Shown here piece by piece: positions 1 through 5,652 of a stretch of 17,481 nucleotides of DNA. The stretch's first letter is position 1. Each line of letters opens with the position of its first letter. The stretch lies in assembly GCA_016214445.1 (NCBI GenBank), contig JACROM010000020.1, positions 1 through 17,481 of the forward strand. The letters are read 5' to 3'. This stretch comes from Microcaldota archaeon. GTDB lineage: Archaea; Micrarchaeota; Micrarchaeia; Norongarragalinales; Norongarragalinaceae. The position numbers were made by a program, and so were the translations under genes. A model generated the notes under the pieces. The model worked only from the letters and a program-made list of their open reading frames with translations. It did not search any database and was not told the DNA's origin.

Positions 1-9
1 GAGTTTTTA

Positions 10-67
10 GCGGGGGTTTTGCGAAGAAAACCCACCAACGAAAAAACGCTTCATTGGTAACCCCCGC
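10..67. other. Foldable three-way-junction element
   Basis: Bases 10-16 (GCGGGGG) pair perfectly with 61-67 (CCCCCGC). Inside, 15-20 pair with 27-32 (GGTTTT/AAAACC) and 34-38 with 54-58 (ACCAA/TTGGT), so the whole segment can fold as an outer stem enclosing two hairpins. It is not a tRNA because there is no T-arm or anticodon arm. It lies at the window edge and could be part of a larger RNA, a terminator region of a gene outside the window, or a repeat. No function can be assigned. Bases 68-236 hold no gene I can support. Confidence 0.35.
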
Positions 68-236
68 CGACTACCTTCGAGCGGAACAATCTTATTCCTT
101 CCTAACCACACTAATTGCGTATGATGACTCAGAGGTATTGCTGAGGCTTCGCATTCGCGTTGCCGTTGAAGAGAAGAGAGTCAACTGACATTTTCTTTAA
201 TGAAAAGAAAAAGACCGTAACTAGAAAAAGGAACCT

Positions 237-338
237 CTATTTCAGCAGCAGGAATGCCGCCAACAGGAAGGCTGTTGCAGCAACCGTATCAACTGCTTTG
301 AAATTTTCGTCAGTCAGTGCCAATTCCATTTCGCTCAC
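237..338 (-). CDS. Possible 33-residue membrane peptide
   Basis: GTG start at 338 (ATG alternative at 329) and TAG stop at 237-239. The peptide has an acidic N-terminus (SEMELALTDENFK) followed by a hydrophobic stretch (AVDTVAATAFLLAAFLLLK) long enough for one membrane span. The start lies about 27 bases downstream of a TATA-like box at 361-370, the spacing of leaderless archaeal transcripts. It is divergent from the Lrp/AsnC gene, so the two may be co-controlled. No family is recognised, and an ORF this short can occur by chance; the promoter placement is the main support. Confidence 0.4.
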   Translation of the reverse strand: MSEMELALTDENFKAVDTVAATAFLLAAFLLLK

Positions 339-360
339 AGACTTCTTTTAATGCGGAACA

Positions 361-370
361 CTTTTAAATA
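361..370 (-). promoter_or_regulatory. TATA-like box for the 33-residue ORF
   Basis: Read on the minus strand this is TATTTAAAAG, centred about 27 bases upstream of the GTG at 338. It fits a leaderless archaeal promoter, divergent from the one at 411-420. Confidence 0.4.
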
Positions 371-410
371 TTTCGTAATTTTTTGCGTTAAAAATAATGA
401 AAACGTAATC

Positions 411-420
411 TTTTTATACA
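411..420 (+). promoter_or_regulatory. TATA box of the Lrp/AsnC gene
   Basis: TTTTTATACA, centred about 25 bases upstream of the ATG at 441 and 19 upstream of the ATG at 435. The spacing favours a leaderless transcript starting at or near 441. Confidence 0.55.
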
Positions 421-440
421 TAGTCGAAGAAATAATGCGT

Positions 441-851
441 ATGGATGAATTGGATGAAAGGCTCCTCCGGGAGCTGATGGGTGATGCGAGGGCGCCGAAC
501 AGTATTATTGCGAAAAGGCTCCGCGTTTCGGAAGGCACGGTAAGGAACCGCTTGAGCCGTTTGTTGAAGGAAGGCGTAATCACTGGTTTTTCAGCTGACG
601 TCTCCCTTAGGGAGCAGTTCATGGCTTTGACGCTCGTGAAGACCTGCGCGCAAAAAAGGACGCCCGACATAGTTGCCAGAATCAAGAAAATAGACGGCTT
701 CGGCAGGGCGTTCGAGGTAAGCGGGGAGTGGGACGTGGTTCTGGTGGTTTCCGTCCCCTCGCCTGAAGACTATAACGAGTTCATAGAGGCGGTTCGCGAG
801 GTGGACGGCGTCGAGTCAACGCAGAGCCTGGTTGTGCTGAGAAAAAGCTGA
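441..851 (+). CDS. Lrp/AsnC family transcriptional regulator
   Basis: This 136-residue protein has the two-part layout of the Lrp/AsnC family. An N-terminal winged HTH (about residues 2-50) contains the recognition region VSEGTVRNRLSRLLKEGVITGF. A C-terminal RAM/AsnC ligand and oligomerisation domain (about 60-135) contains FEVSGEWDVVLVV and ends in VDGVESTQSLVVL. Such proteins bind DNA as dimers or octamers and often sense amino acids. An ATG at 435 adds two residues, but the TATA box spacing favours 441. The reading frame continues upstream to 351, but that part (rich in F, I, N) looks like untranslated AT-rich DNA. The ligand cannot be inferred from the sequence. Divergence from the small ORF at 338 would allow autoregulation of both. 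Confidence 0.9.
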   Translation: MDELDERLLRELMGDARAPNSIIAKRLRVSEGTVRNRLSRLLKEGVITGFSADVSLREQFMALTLVKTCAQKRTPDIVARIKKIDGFGRAFEVSGEWDVVLVVSVPSPEDYNEFIEAVREVDGVESTQSLVVLRKS

Positions 852-897
852 AAACGGAAAAAAGGCCATACCCTGGTTTACTTTGGTTTTCGTGTTT

Positions 898-1824
898 TCA
901 GAGGCGTTGTTGGAACCTGCGCGTTTGAGGCCTTGGCTTCGGCGCCTGTTGTTTCGGCCTTTGTGCCCTTTTGCTTTCCAAAAGCGTCTTCCTCATAGTC
1001 AGAGGCTTTTTCTGTTCCGGCATTGCTTTCGCCTTTCCTGCTTTGTTGAGGAGGTCGTCGAGCGGTTTGAAGATTTCCTTGTGTTTGCCGCACAACAGCA
1101 GGGTGTTTTTCTGCGAGATGGTTTCGGTTTGTTTTTGGTCCAGGTGCGGAAAGAGGAAGTGTATCATTTCGTGGCCTACTGCATCGTAAAATGCAAGGAA
1201 GTGGGCGCCGTATTCGTCAGCGTGGCCTCCAAGGTATTCCTTTAGTGCATTGGTGACGTTTTCGTCGCTTATGCCCGCCACTATACCGTGCCTTGCGCCG
1301 TGCCTTTTCCTGAAAAGGCTATACAGCCTTCTCGCTCGAGCGCCTAATCGTGCAGTCCACGTCTGTCTGCCGAGGTAACCGTCGAGCGACTCCGTTGCTG
1401 CCCGTTCTCCGCCTGAAAGCAGCATTTCAGAAAGCAAAAGAACGTCGGATTCTAGGCGGTAGCTTTCAGTGAAGATTGTTACTGGCAGCGTTTCCGCGTC
1501 CTGCTTCAGGTTGGAAGCGGTCTGTTTTTGCGCGTTTTGGACGCAGTGCAACGCCGCGGCAGCGAATTTTTCTTCTGGGACGTGCAGTTCGCCGGCGTTT
1601 TTCCGCACGTCGTCCCTGAAACTTGGAGAGGAGTGGACCCAGTTTAGCCTTTTAGCCGTGCCCGTGCCGATTATTTTGGCTTTTTTCTTCATTGCCCAGC
1701 TTGCGAAGCCAGTTGCGGGCACGTGGTCTTTTGCCGGGGTTTTAGCAACCGCGCCAAGCAGGCAAGCTATTATCGCGGCGCCAACCGCTATTTTTTTAGT
1801 GGTTTTCTTCAATAGTTCGTGCAT
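898..1824 (-). CDS. Exported protein with an HExxH motif (possible zinc metallopeptidase)
   Basis: This 308-residue protein starts with a basic N-region (MHELLKKTTKK) and a hydrophobic segment at about 12-27, a likely signal peptide or membrane anchor, so the rest is probably outside the cell. Residues 218-222 read HEMIH inside DAVGHEMIHFLFPHL, which matches the zincin HExxH signature flanked by hydrophobic residues. A third zinc ligand is not obvious. The C-terminal 50 residues are basic, Lys/Arg/Gln/Pro-rich and probably disordered. I recognise no specific peptidase family. It lies 43 bases downstream of another exported-protein gene on the same strand, so the two may be co-transcribed. The ribosome site is weak (AAGG about six bases before the ATG). 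Confidence 0.65.
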   Translation of the reverse strand: MHELLKKTTKKIAVGAAIIACLLGAVAKTPAKDHVPATGFASWAMKKKAKIIGTGTAKRLNWVHSSPSFRDDVRKNAGELHVPEEKFAAAALHCVQNAQKQTASNLKQDAETLPVTIFTESYRLESDVLLLSEMLLSGGERAATESLDGYLGRQTWTARLGARARRLYSLFRKRHGARHGIVAGISDENVTNALKEYLGGHADEYGAHFLAFYDAVGHEMIHFLFPHLDQKQTETISQKNTLLLCGKHKEIFKPLDDLLNKAGKAKAMPEQKKPLTMRKTLLESKRAQRPKQQAPKPRPQTRRFQQRL

Positions 1825-1867
1825 GCCTTGTTCGCCAGACCGTCCGTGTTGTGTGTGCTATTTTATT

Positions 1868-2881
1868 CTACGCGGTTTGGTCGATGAGCATTGCGGAAGC
1901 GGCAGTGGTGCCGTCCTCATTTAAGAGCTTGAAGTCGGCCGCGATGCTTTTTTTGGCGGCCTTAGTTTCCGCTTGTACGCGCACCAATTTTTCGCCGTAA
2001 GTTATGTACAAGTTCGGGTTCGCGTCAGCTAATACCATCGGTGCGCTAGCGAGGCTTGCCTTTGCGCTTTGCATCGCCTTTTGCGCTTCCGCCTGGGTGA
2101 ACGAAGGACTCTTTATAATGCAGTTCACGCCGGACGCCCTCTTCAGCGTCAATTTCATCAGTTCGTTTCTGGCGTTTCCAGTCATCTCAAAAGTGCATGA
2201 AGGCGACTTTTTGCCGTTCAAGTAAACTTCTATTATGTATTTTCCGAACCAGCCTGAGTTCATTATAACCGGTAGTGTTTCCGTCACTACTCCTATCGGA
2301 ATGGCTGTCGCGTCTGTTTCCCTGTAAGTTCCGAGGCTTCCCTGTTCGCTTCCTGGCGTCCGGCCGTCGAGGAACGGAAGGTAAAGTTGTTTGCCCCCGT
2401 CTTTTGTGTATCCTATTGCGTCTATTTGCCCTATAGCTTGGGTATATCCTTGATCGCAGTGGCTATCATAGCAAATGACGAGTGCCTGAGGATACAGTGT
2501 TGCGCCAAGGGCTCTTGGTACCTCGCCGAGGCTCGCCTGAACTTTTCCCCATTTTTCGCCGTCTGTAAGGGGTATTCCGCTTTCTACAGCTCTGAGGTCG
2601 TTCAGGACGGCGCCGGTCATGAGCCCGGTTTCCGCGTACCTGTGCAAGAACCTCGCTATCGTTTCTTCGCCTGAACCCAGCGGCGCGATGCCGGCCCAGA
2701 GTGTTTCAACATTCGAGCGAAGTTGTTTTCCGCCTGCAAAACTGATTTCTTTCGTTTTCTCGGCCGCCTGCAACCCCGTTTTTTCCGGAAGGTATCCTTG
2801 GCTCCCGAGAAATAGCGTTGTCATGAAAAGCAGGCCCATCAGGGCAACTGCCGTAATCGCGTGTTTTATTTCAACCTTCAT
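1868..2881 (-). CDS. Membrane-anchored exported protein of unknown function
   Basis: The start at 2881 is chosen because GGAGGT (complement of 2889-2894) lies seven bases upstream; the longer reading frame runs back into the upstream gene. The 337-residue product begins MKVEIKHAITAVALMGLLFMTTLFLG, a single N-terminal hydrophobic segment that is either anchor or signal peptide. The rest has mixed alpha/beta composition, with two cysteine-bearing regions (VICYDSHCD; SPSC...VNC) that might form disulfides outside the cell. No family is recognised. The start overlaps the 3' end of the upstream Thr-rich membrane gene by 11 bases, so the two are probably translationally coupled and their products may act together at the surface. 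Confidence 0.75.
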   Translation of the reverse strand: MKVEIKHAITAVALMGLLFMTTLFLGSQGYLPEKTGLQAAEKTKEISFAGGKQLRSNVETLWAGIAPLGSGEETIARFLHRYAETGLMTGAVLNDLRAVESGIPLTDGEKWGKVQASLGEVPRALGATLYPQALVICYDSHCDQGYTQAIGQIDAIGYTKDGGKQLYLPFLDGRTPGSEQGSLGTYRETDATAIPIGVVTETLPVIMNSGWFGKYIIEVYLNGKKSPSCTFEMTGNARNELMKLTLKRASGVNCIIKSPSFTQAEAQKAMQSAKASLASAPMVLADANPNLYITYGEKLVRVQAETKAAKKSIAADFKLLNEDGTTAASAMLIDQTA

Positions 2882-3344
2882 AATCAAAACCTCCGTTTTC
2901 TTGTTGTGAATAGTAATAATCGTAAAATTGAGATTGGATTGCAGCACCCTCGATTTCATTTGCGTATTGTTCGTACTCTGCATCTTTTGTTAGTTCAGCC
3001 GCTTGCCCTTGTTCTTCTGTTTTCTCAGTTGTTTCCTCGGGTTGCGTTGTAGTTTCGGTTGTTTGTTTTTGCTGCGGCGTCGTAACTTCTTCCGAGGGCT
3101 TAGTTGTTGTTTGTTTTTCCCCTGTCTGTGTTTTCCCGCCTTCGGAATAAATCTGGGCGGCAACAATCGCCGGTTCAGGAGTGGCCTGCCGGAGTGTGCG
3201 GGTGGTGGTTTGCTCGCCGCCCGCCTGCAGGGCTACGGGGTTGATGAATATGAAGTAGGCTGCGGCAATGGCGAAAACCAGAATCAGGAACATCAATGGC
3301 GCCGAGCGTTTGAACACCTCGTCCCTTTCTTTGCCGTCCGTCAT
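2871..3344 (-). CDS. Single-pass membrane protein with Thr/Glu/Gln-rich stalk
   Basis: 157 residues. A charged cytoplasmic N-terminus (MTDGKERDEVFKRS) precedes one membrane span at about 15-34. Residues about 45-120 are low-complexity and rich in Thr, Glu, Gln and Pro, typical of an extracellular stalk that could carry O-glycans. The C-terminus is acidic and Tyr-rich (FYDYYYSQQENGG). There is no second hydrophobic segment, so it is not an evident archaeosortase substrate. A TATA-like box about 27 bases upstream of the ATG suggests a leaderless transcript that begins here and carries the overlapping gene downstream. No family is recognised. Confidence 0.75.
   Translation of the reverse strand: MTDGKERDEVFKRSAPLMFLILVFAIAAAYFIFINPVALQAGGEQTTTRTLRQATPEPAIVAAQIYSEGGKTQTGEKQTTTKPSEEVTTPQQKQTTETTTQPEETTEKTEEQGQAAELTKDAEYEQYANEIEGAAIQSQFYDYYYSQQENGGFDYEG
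2889..2894 (-). promoter_or_regulatory. Shine-Dalgarno site that sets the start at 2881
   Basis: GGAGGT on the minus strand, seven bases before the ATG and inside the end of the upstream gene. It distinguishes this internal-operon start from the leaderless starts elsewhere in the window. Confidence 0.7.
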
Positions 3345-3365
3345 ACGCTTATTCAGGTTTTTCAG

Positions 3366-3376
3366 CCTATAAAGAG
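3366..3376 (-). promoter_or_regulatory. TATA box of the surface-protein operon
   Basis: CTCTTTATAGG on the minus strand, centred about 27 bases upstream of the ATG at 3344. It overlaps the stop codon of the HAD hydrolase gene, so the operon has its own promoter. Confidence 0.55.
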
Positions 3377-4023
3377 GTTTGGTTTTGCTCGAGGTAGCCG
3401 TAGAGTTCCTTCAGGTTGGATATTTTAGGGGCATAATCGTACTCGTTTTCCCTATCAAGGAGGACCGCCTTGAAGCCTACTGCGCGCGCGCCGTATATGT
3501 CGGTGAAGAGGTTGTCTCCCACCATGAGTATCTCGTCCGGTTCGAGCCTTAGGGCGCCAGCAATCTTGAGGAAAAGGCGGGGGTCTGGTTTTATGAGGTT
3601 CTGCGCGTAGGAGGTGACGACCAGGTCCATGTATTTCTGCAGCGGCACGCGCTGGAGGGCGAACCGGAGCGCGGAGTAGGACGTGTTGGTGAGCATTGCC
3701 AGCTTGTAGTCGTGCCTCAGTTTTTCCAGCACCTCAAGTGTTTCGGGAAACGGGTCGACGCTTTCACGCAGCTCGTAGATTACGTTGAGCGTGCGTTCTA
3801 TTCTCTCGGGGTCTGGTTCGACGCGGCATTTTTCGCAGAGCTCGTTTATGGCGCCCTGCGGCGAGCTGGTTTTCTTCATGCAGAACGCTTCGTCATAGAG
3901 GCGGGTGTACTCTTGGTGCTCTATTTCGTCGAGTCCGAGTTCCTGTTTTATGAGTGAGGGCAGCGACGGGCCGCGGTTGCGTATGAGTGTGTTCCACATG
4001 TCGAACACTATTGCTCTTATCAT
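3367..4023 (-). CDS. HAD-superfamily hydrolase
   Basis: 218 residues with the four HAD motifs in order: motif I VFDMWNTL with the nucleophile Asp8; motif II LTNTSY with Thr112; the motif III lysine Lys145 in LIKPDPRLF; and motif IV MVGDNLFTDIYGA with Asp170 and Asp175. A helical cap (about 15-90) sits between motifs I and II. The second acid of the usual DxD in motif I is Trp10, so the general acid of typical phosphatases is missing at that position, as in some other HAD subfamilies. The substrate is unknown; phosphatase is the default guess. GGAGG upstream of the ATG (near 4034-4038) is a good ribosome site. Confidence 0.88.
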   Translation of the reverse strand: MIRAIVFDMWNTLIRNRGPSLPSLIKQELGLDEIEHQEYTRLYDEAFCMKKTSSPQGAINELCEKCRVEPDPERIERTLNVIYELRESVDPFPETLEVLEKLRHDYKLAMLTNTSYSALRFALQRVPLQKYMDLVVTSYAQNLIKPDPRLFLKIAGALRLEPDEILMVGDNLFTDIYGARAVGFKAVLLDRENEYDYAPKISNLKELYGYLEQNQTSL

Positions 4024-4073
4024 TTTCCGTTTGCCTCCTGCATTCGTTTTTCTGGGCCGGGCGGGATTTAATT

Positions 4074-4667
4074 CTATCGGACCAGTTCGAGCCTGTTCAG
4101 CTGCATTTCAGGGCCGTACGCGGCCTTTGTTATGGTGCCGGTTGCGCGGTATTCGAGGTTGGTTTCGGTTTCAGGCGCAACGGTGTTCAGGCGGATGGAG
4201 TTGCCTTCATCGTCGAAGAGGTCGAACTTGAGGTTCCAGCCGTAGCCCTGCCTTGTCCGGTGTCCGAGATTTCCTTGGATGGTGACGAGCTTGCCTTCAT
4301 ACTGCGCGCTGTTGTTGATTATTTGCGCGATTGTTGCTGTCACAGGAGTCAAGGTTTGTTGCGAGGATGAAACAGGTACGGGTGTTACGAGTTGTTTTGT
4401 GGTCATGTTTTCGGTGCTGCCTATTTGGGATACAGCCGGGTTCTGGAGCGACCACGCGATCAGGCCTGTTGCTATTACTGCCAAGATTGCGATTAGTACG
4501 TAGCTGAGCTTGTTTTTCCTGGGCTTGTCTTCAGGTTTTGTTTGCTCTTTTTGTTTCTTGTCGTCGTTTTGCAGTTGTGGTTTTTCGCCGTCGCCTTTCG
4601 TTGCCGGTTTTTTTTCCTCCGGTTTGGACTTCACCACGTACTTTATTTTATTTGGTTTTTCGGCCAT
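4074..4667 (-). CDS. Membrane-anchored OB-fold protein
   Basis: 197 residues from the ATG at 4667 (AAGGGTG eight bases upstream). The N-terminal 50 residues are charged, Lys/Glu/Pro-rich and likely disordered in the cytoplasm. One membrane span follows (YVLIAILAVIATGLIAWSL), then a Thr/Ser/Val linker and a C-terminal domain of about 85 residues. That domain has the beta pattern of an OB fold: IAQIINNSAQYEGKLVTIQG, later YRATGTITKAAYGPEMQLNRLEL. Such anchored OB domains bind nucleic acid, sugars or proteins; the ligand cannot be told here. The gene begins 35 bases after the 3' end of tRNA-Gln on the same strand. The reading frame extends upstream across the tRNA, but that part is not coding. 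Confidence 0.75.
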   Translation of the reverse strand: MAEKPNKIKYVVKSKPEEKKPATKGDGEKPQLQNDDKKQKEQTKPEDKPRKNKLSYVLIAILAVIATGLIAWSLQNPAVSQIGSTENMTTKQLVTPVPVSSSQQTLTPVTATIAQIINNSAQYEGKLVTIQGNLGHRTRQGYGWNLKFDLFDDEGNSIRLNTVAPETETNLEYRATGTITKAAYGPEMQLNRLELVR

Positions 4668-4701
4668 ATTGCAAACACCCTTCCTTCCGTAAAAAGAAAA
4701 A

Positions 4702-4861
4702 TAGCCCCGAGCGGACGTTCGTGTTTTTTTTGATTCGCAAATCAATTTCGTTTTCTTTGGCGGACGACCGCACCTTTCTTTTCTGAAAAGAAAGGGGTGG
4801 TCTTTCGAACCGCTGTCTACAGCTCCAGAGGCTGTCATCCTTGCCACTAGACGACGGGGCT
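4702..4861 (-). tRNA. tRNA-Gln (anticodon CUG) with an intron in the T-loop
   Basis: Exon 1 is 4804-4861 and exon 2 is 4702-4715; removing 4716-4803 gives a 72-nt tRNA. The acceptor stem is AGCCCCG/CGGGGCT (7 of 7). The D-stem is GTCT/GGAT with wobbles, and the anticodon stem is ACAGC/GCTGT with loop CTCTGGA (anticodon CTG, reading CAG). The T-stem is AGCGG/CCGCT with loop TTCGAAT, and the discriminator is A. CCA is not encoded; a T-rich tract follows. The junction lies between positions 59 and 60. TTCG of exon 1 pairs with CGAA near the intron 3' end, leaving three-base bulges AA|A and CG|T, each cut after the second base: a hBH-type relaxed BHB motif. Without the intron, neither the T-stem nor the acceptor stem can close. 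Confidence 0.93.
4716..4803 (-). other. 88-nt T-loop (59/60) intron of tRNA-Gln
   Basis: Bounded by BHB-like junctions. It contains a hairpin with base GACC/GGTC and upper stem CCTTTCTTTT/AAAAGAAAGG, then a second hairpin TTGATT/AATCAA around TGCG. It is clearly similar to the intron at the same position of tRNA-Leu (10022-10106), sharing the A/T-rich hairpin, GTCC, AAAGAAAACG and GCGAATCA. It encodes no protein. Confidence 0.88.
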
Positions 4862-4867
4862 ATTGGA
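4848..4867 (-). repeat. 20-bp direct repeat, copy at the tRNA-Gln 5' end
   Basis: TCCAATAGCCCCGTCGTCTA on the minus strand: six leader bases plus the first 14 bases of tRNA-Gln. It is identical to 5157-5176, and the two copies are 309 bp apart. Confidence 0.9.
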
Positions 4868-4886
4868 TGAAGGGTATGGCTGTTGG

Positions 4887-4894
4887 TATTTAAA
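4887..4894 (-). promoter_or_regulatory. TATA box of tRNA-Gln
   Basis: TTTAAATA on the minus strand, centred about 29 bases upstream of the mature 5' end. It lies inside the insert between the two 20-bp direct repeats, so the insert side supplies the present promoter. Confidence 0.6.
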
Positions 4895-4924
4895 GGATTT
4901 TAGAAAGGGTTTTTTTTGATTCGC

Positions 4925-5156
4925 GCATCTCTTTCGGGGGTCGAGGCGAGCGGTTGGAAGCGATGGTCGAAGCTGTTGGAACCGACGAGAGCGGTTGGAA
5001 GCGATTGGTCTTTCAGAAGACCAATCGCAAAGCTCCGCGATTGTCGGAAAGCTCCGTTCCATCGCAAAGCTCCGTTGCCAAGGGGAAAACGAAGGTTGCG
5101 ATTGGTGCTCCGGTGCACCAATCGCTGGCTCCAGCTCCCCATGGGGCGACCGCCGG
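4925..5156. repeat. Repeat- and hairpin-rich insert between tRNA 5'-end repeats
   Basis: Direct repeats: 4948-4964 equals 4989-5005 (17 bp), and 5024-5037 equals 5061-5074 (14 bp), with a related partial copy at 5047-5059. Hairpins: 5001-5028 has a perfect 12-bp stem and loop TCAG, and 5098-5125 an 11-bp stem and loop TCCGGT. Both are built on the same nine-base GCGATTGGT/ACCAATCGC base with different tips. Smaller ones are 5124-5135 (GCTGG/CCAGC) and the palindrome CCCCATGGGG at 5137-5146. Open frames on both strands through this region are repetitive and show no recognisable protein, so I read it as non-coding. Confidence 0.75.
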
Positions 5157-5176
5157 TAGACGACGGGGCTATTGGA
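5157..5176 (-). repeat. 20-bp direct repeat, orphan copy of the tRNA-Gln 5' end
   Basis: Identical to 4848-4867. After the D-stem 5' strand the tRNA sequence stops and the hairpin-rich insert begins. No anticodon or T-arm follows, so this is a fragment and not a second tRNA. Confidence 0.9.
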
Positions 5177-5181
5177 ATTTC

Positions 5182-5652
5182 TTATGGTGTTTTGTTTTTA
5201 GAGGGGTTTGTAGCAAACGCCAAAAACCAGAGGAACAGCACGAGGAACGCGTCAATGAACCAGTAGTAGAAGTGGACTGGTTCCGCGAGTTCGGGCCAAG
5301 TTGAGCCTAGGGCGATGGCGGCGTAGAGGCGGTAGATGTTGAAGAGGAAGAGAACCGGGGCGTATAATGCGAGGAAGCGGAGCGGTTTTTTGACGGGCGT
5401 CGAGTAGAGGAGCGCGAACATGAGGATTATCATTACGAAGCCGGAGCAGGATGGGACTATTTCGAACAGTTGGTCGTTGCTTGCGAGCAGGGTGCCGGTT
5501 GCTGTTGAAGTGAAGCCGGTCGCGTTCAACGCGAAGGCCAGGAAAGAGGCGATTGCTTCGAGCAGCGGTTTTAGCGGCAGGACGTAAAGGAGCAGGTAGT
5601 AGGGGATTCCGAAGAGCAAGGCGAAGAGGATGAAGAAGTGCATGGTTACCAT
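5182..5652 (-). CDS. Archaeosortase/exosortase family protein
   Basis: A 156-residue polytopic membrane protein with about four to five hydrophobic spans. The exosortase/archaeosortase catalytic triad is present in order: Cys69 in VPSCSGFVMI, Arg108 in FNIYRLY, and His127 in EPVHFYYWFID. These enzymes cleave a C-terminal tripartite signal from exported proteins and, in archaea, are linked to transfer of the protein to a membrane lipid. It is compact compared with the larger archaeosortases. The start at 5652 overlaps the 3' end of carS by seven bases; Met4 at 5643 is an alternative. Overlap with carS implies translational coupling. I see no obvious C-terminal sorting signal among the exported proteins of this window, so its substrates lie elsewhere. 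Confidence 0.88.
   Translation of the reverse strand: MVTMHFFILFALLFGIPYYLLLYVLPLKPLLEAIASFLAFALNATGFTSTATGTLLASNDQLFEIVPSCSGFVMIILMFALLYSTPVKKPLRFLALYAPVLFLFNIYRLYAAIALGSTWPELAEPVHFYYWFIDAFLVLFLWFLAFATNPSKNKTP

Noticed and set aside
121..188. Possible C/D-box guide RNA (ATGATGA at 121, CTGA at 141 and 185)
   Set aside because: The C and D' boxes are well spaced, but the C' box (TTGAAGA) is poor, the D'-C' gap is too long and no terminal stem is seen. Chance matches of such short boxes are common.
160..351. 63-residue open frame on the plus strand
   Set aside because: TTG start, composition unlike a protein, no promoter at leaderless distance, and overlap with the better supported minus-strand peptide.
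4948..5146. A CRISPR array
   Set aside because: Repeats are few, unequal in length and spacing, and there are no cas genes. The pattern is hairpin duplication, not repeat-spacer.
5157..5176. A split-tRNA 5' half
   Set aside because: The copy ends in the D-arm and is followed by hairpins of its own. A complete tRNA-Gln with both halves joined by an intron is present 300 bp away, so a trans-spliced half is not needed.
4900..5266. Open frames on both strands across the insert upstream of tRNA-Gln
   Set aside because: Their products are repetitive because the DNA is made of repeats and hairpins; no recognisable domain and no consistent start signals.
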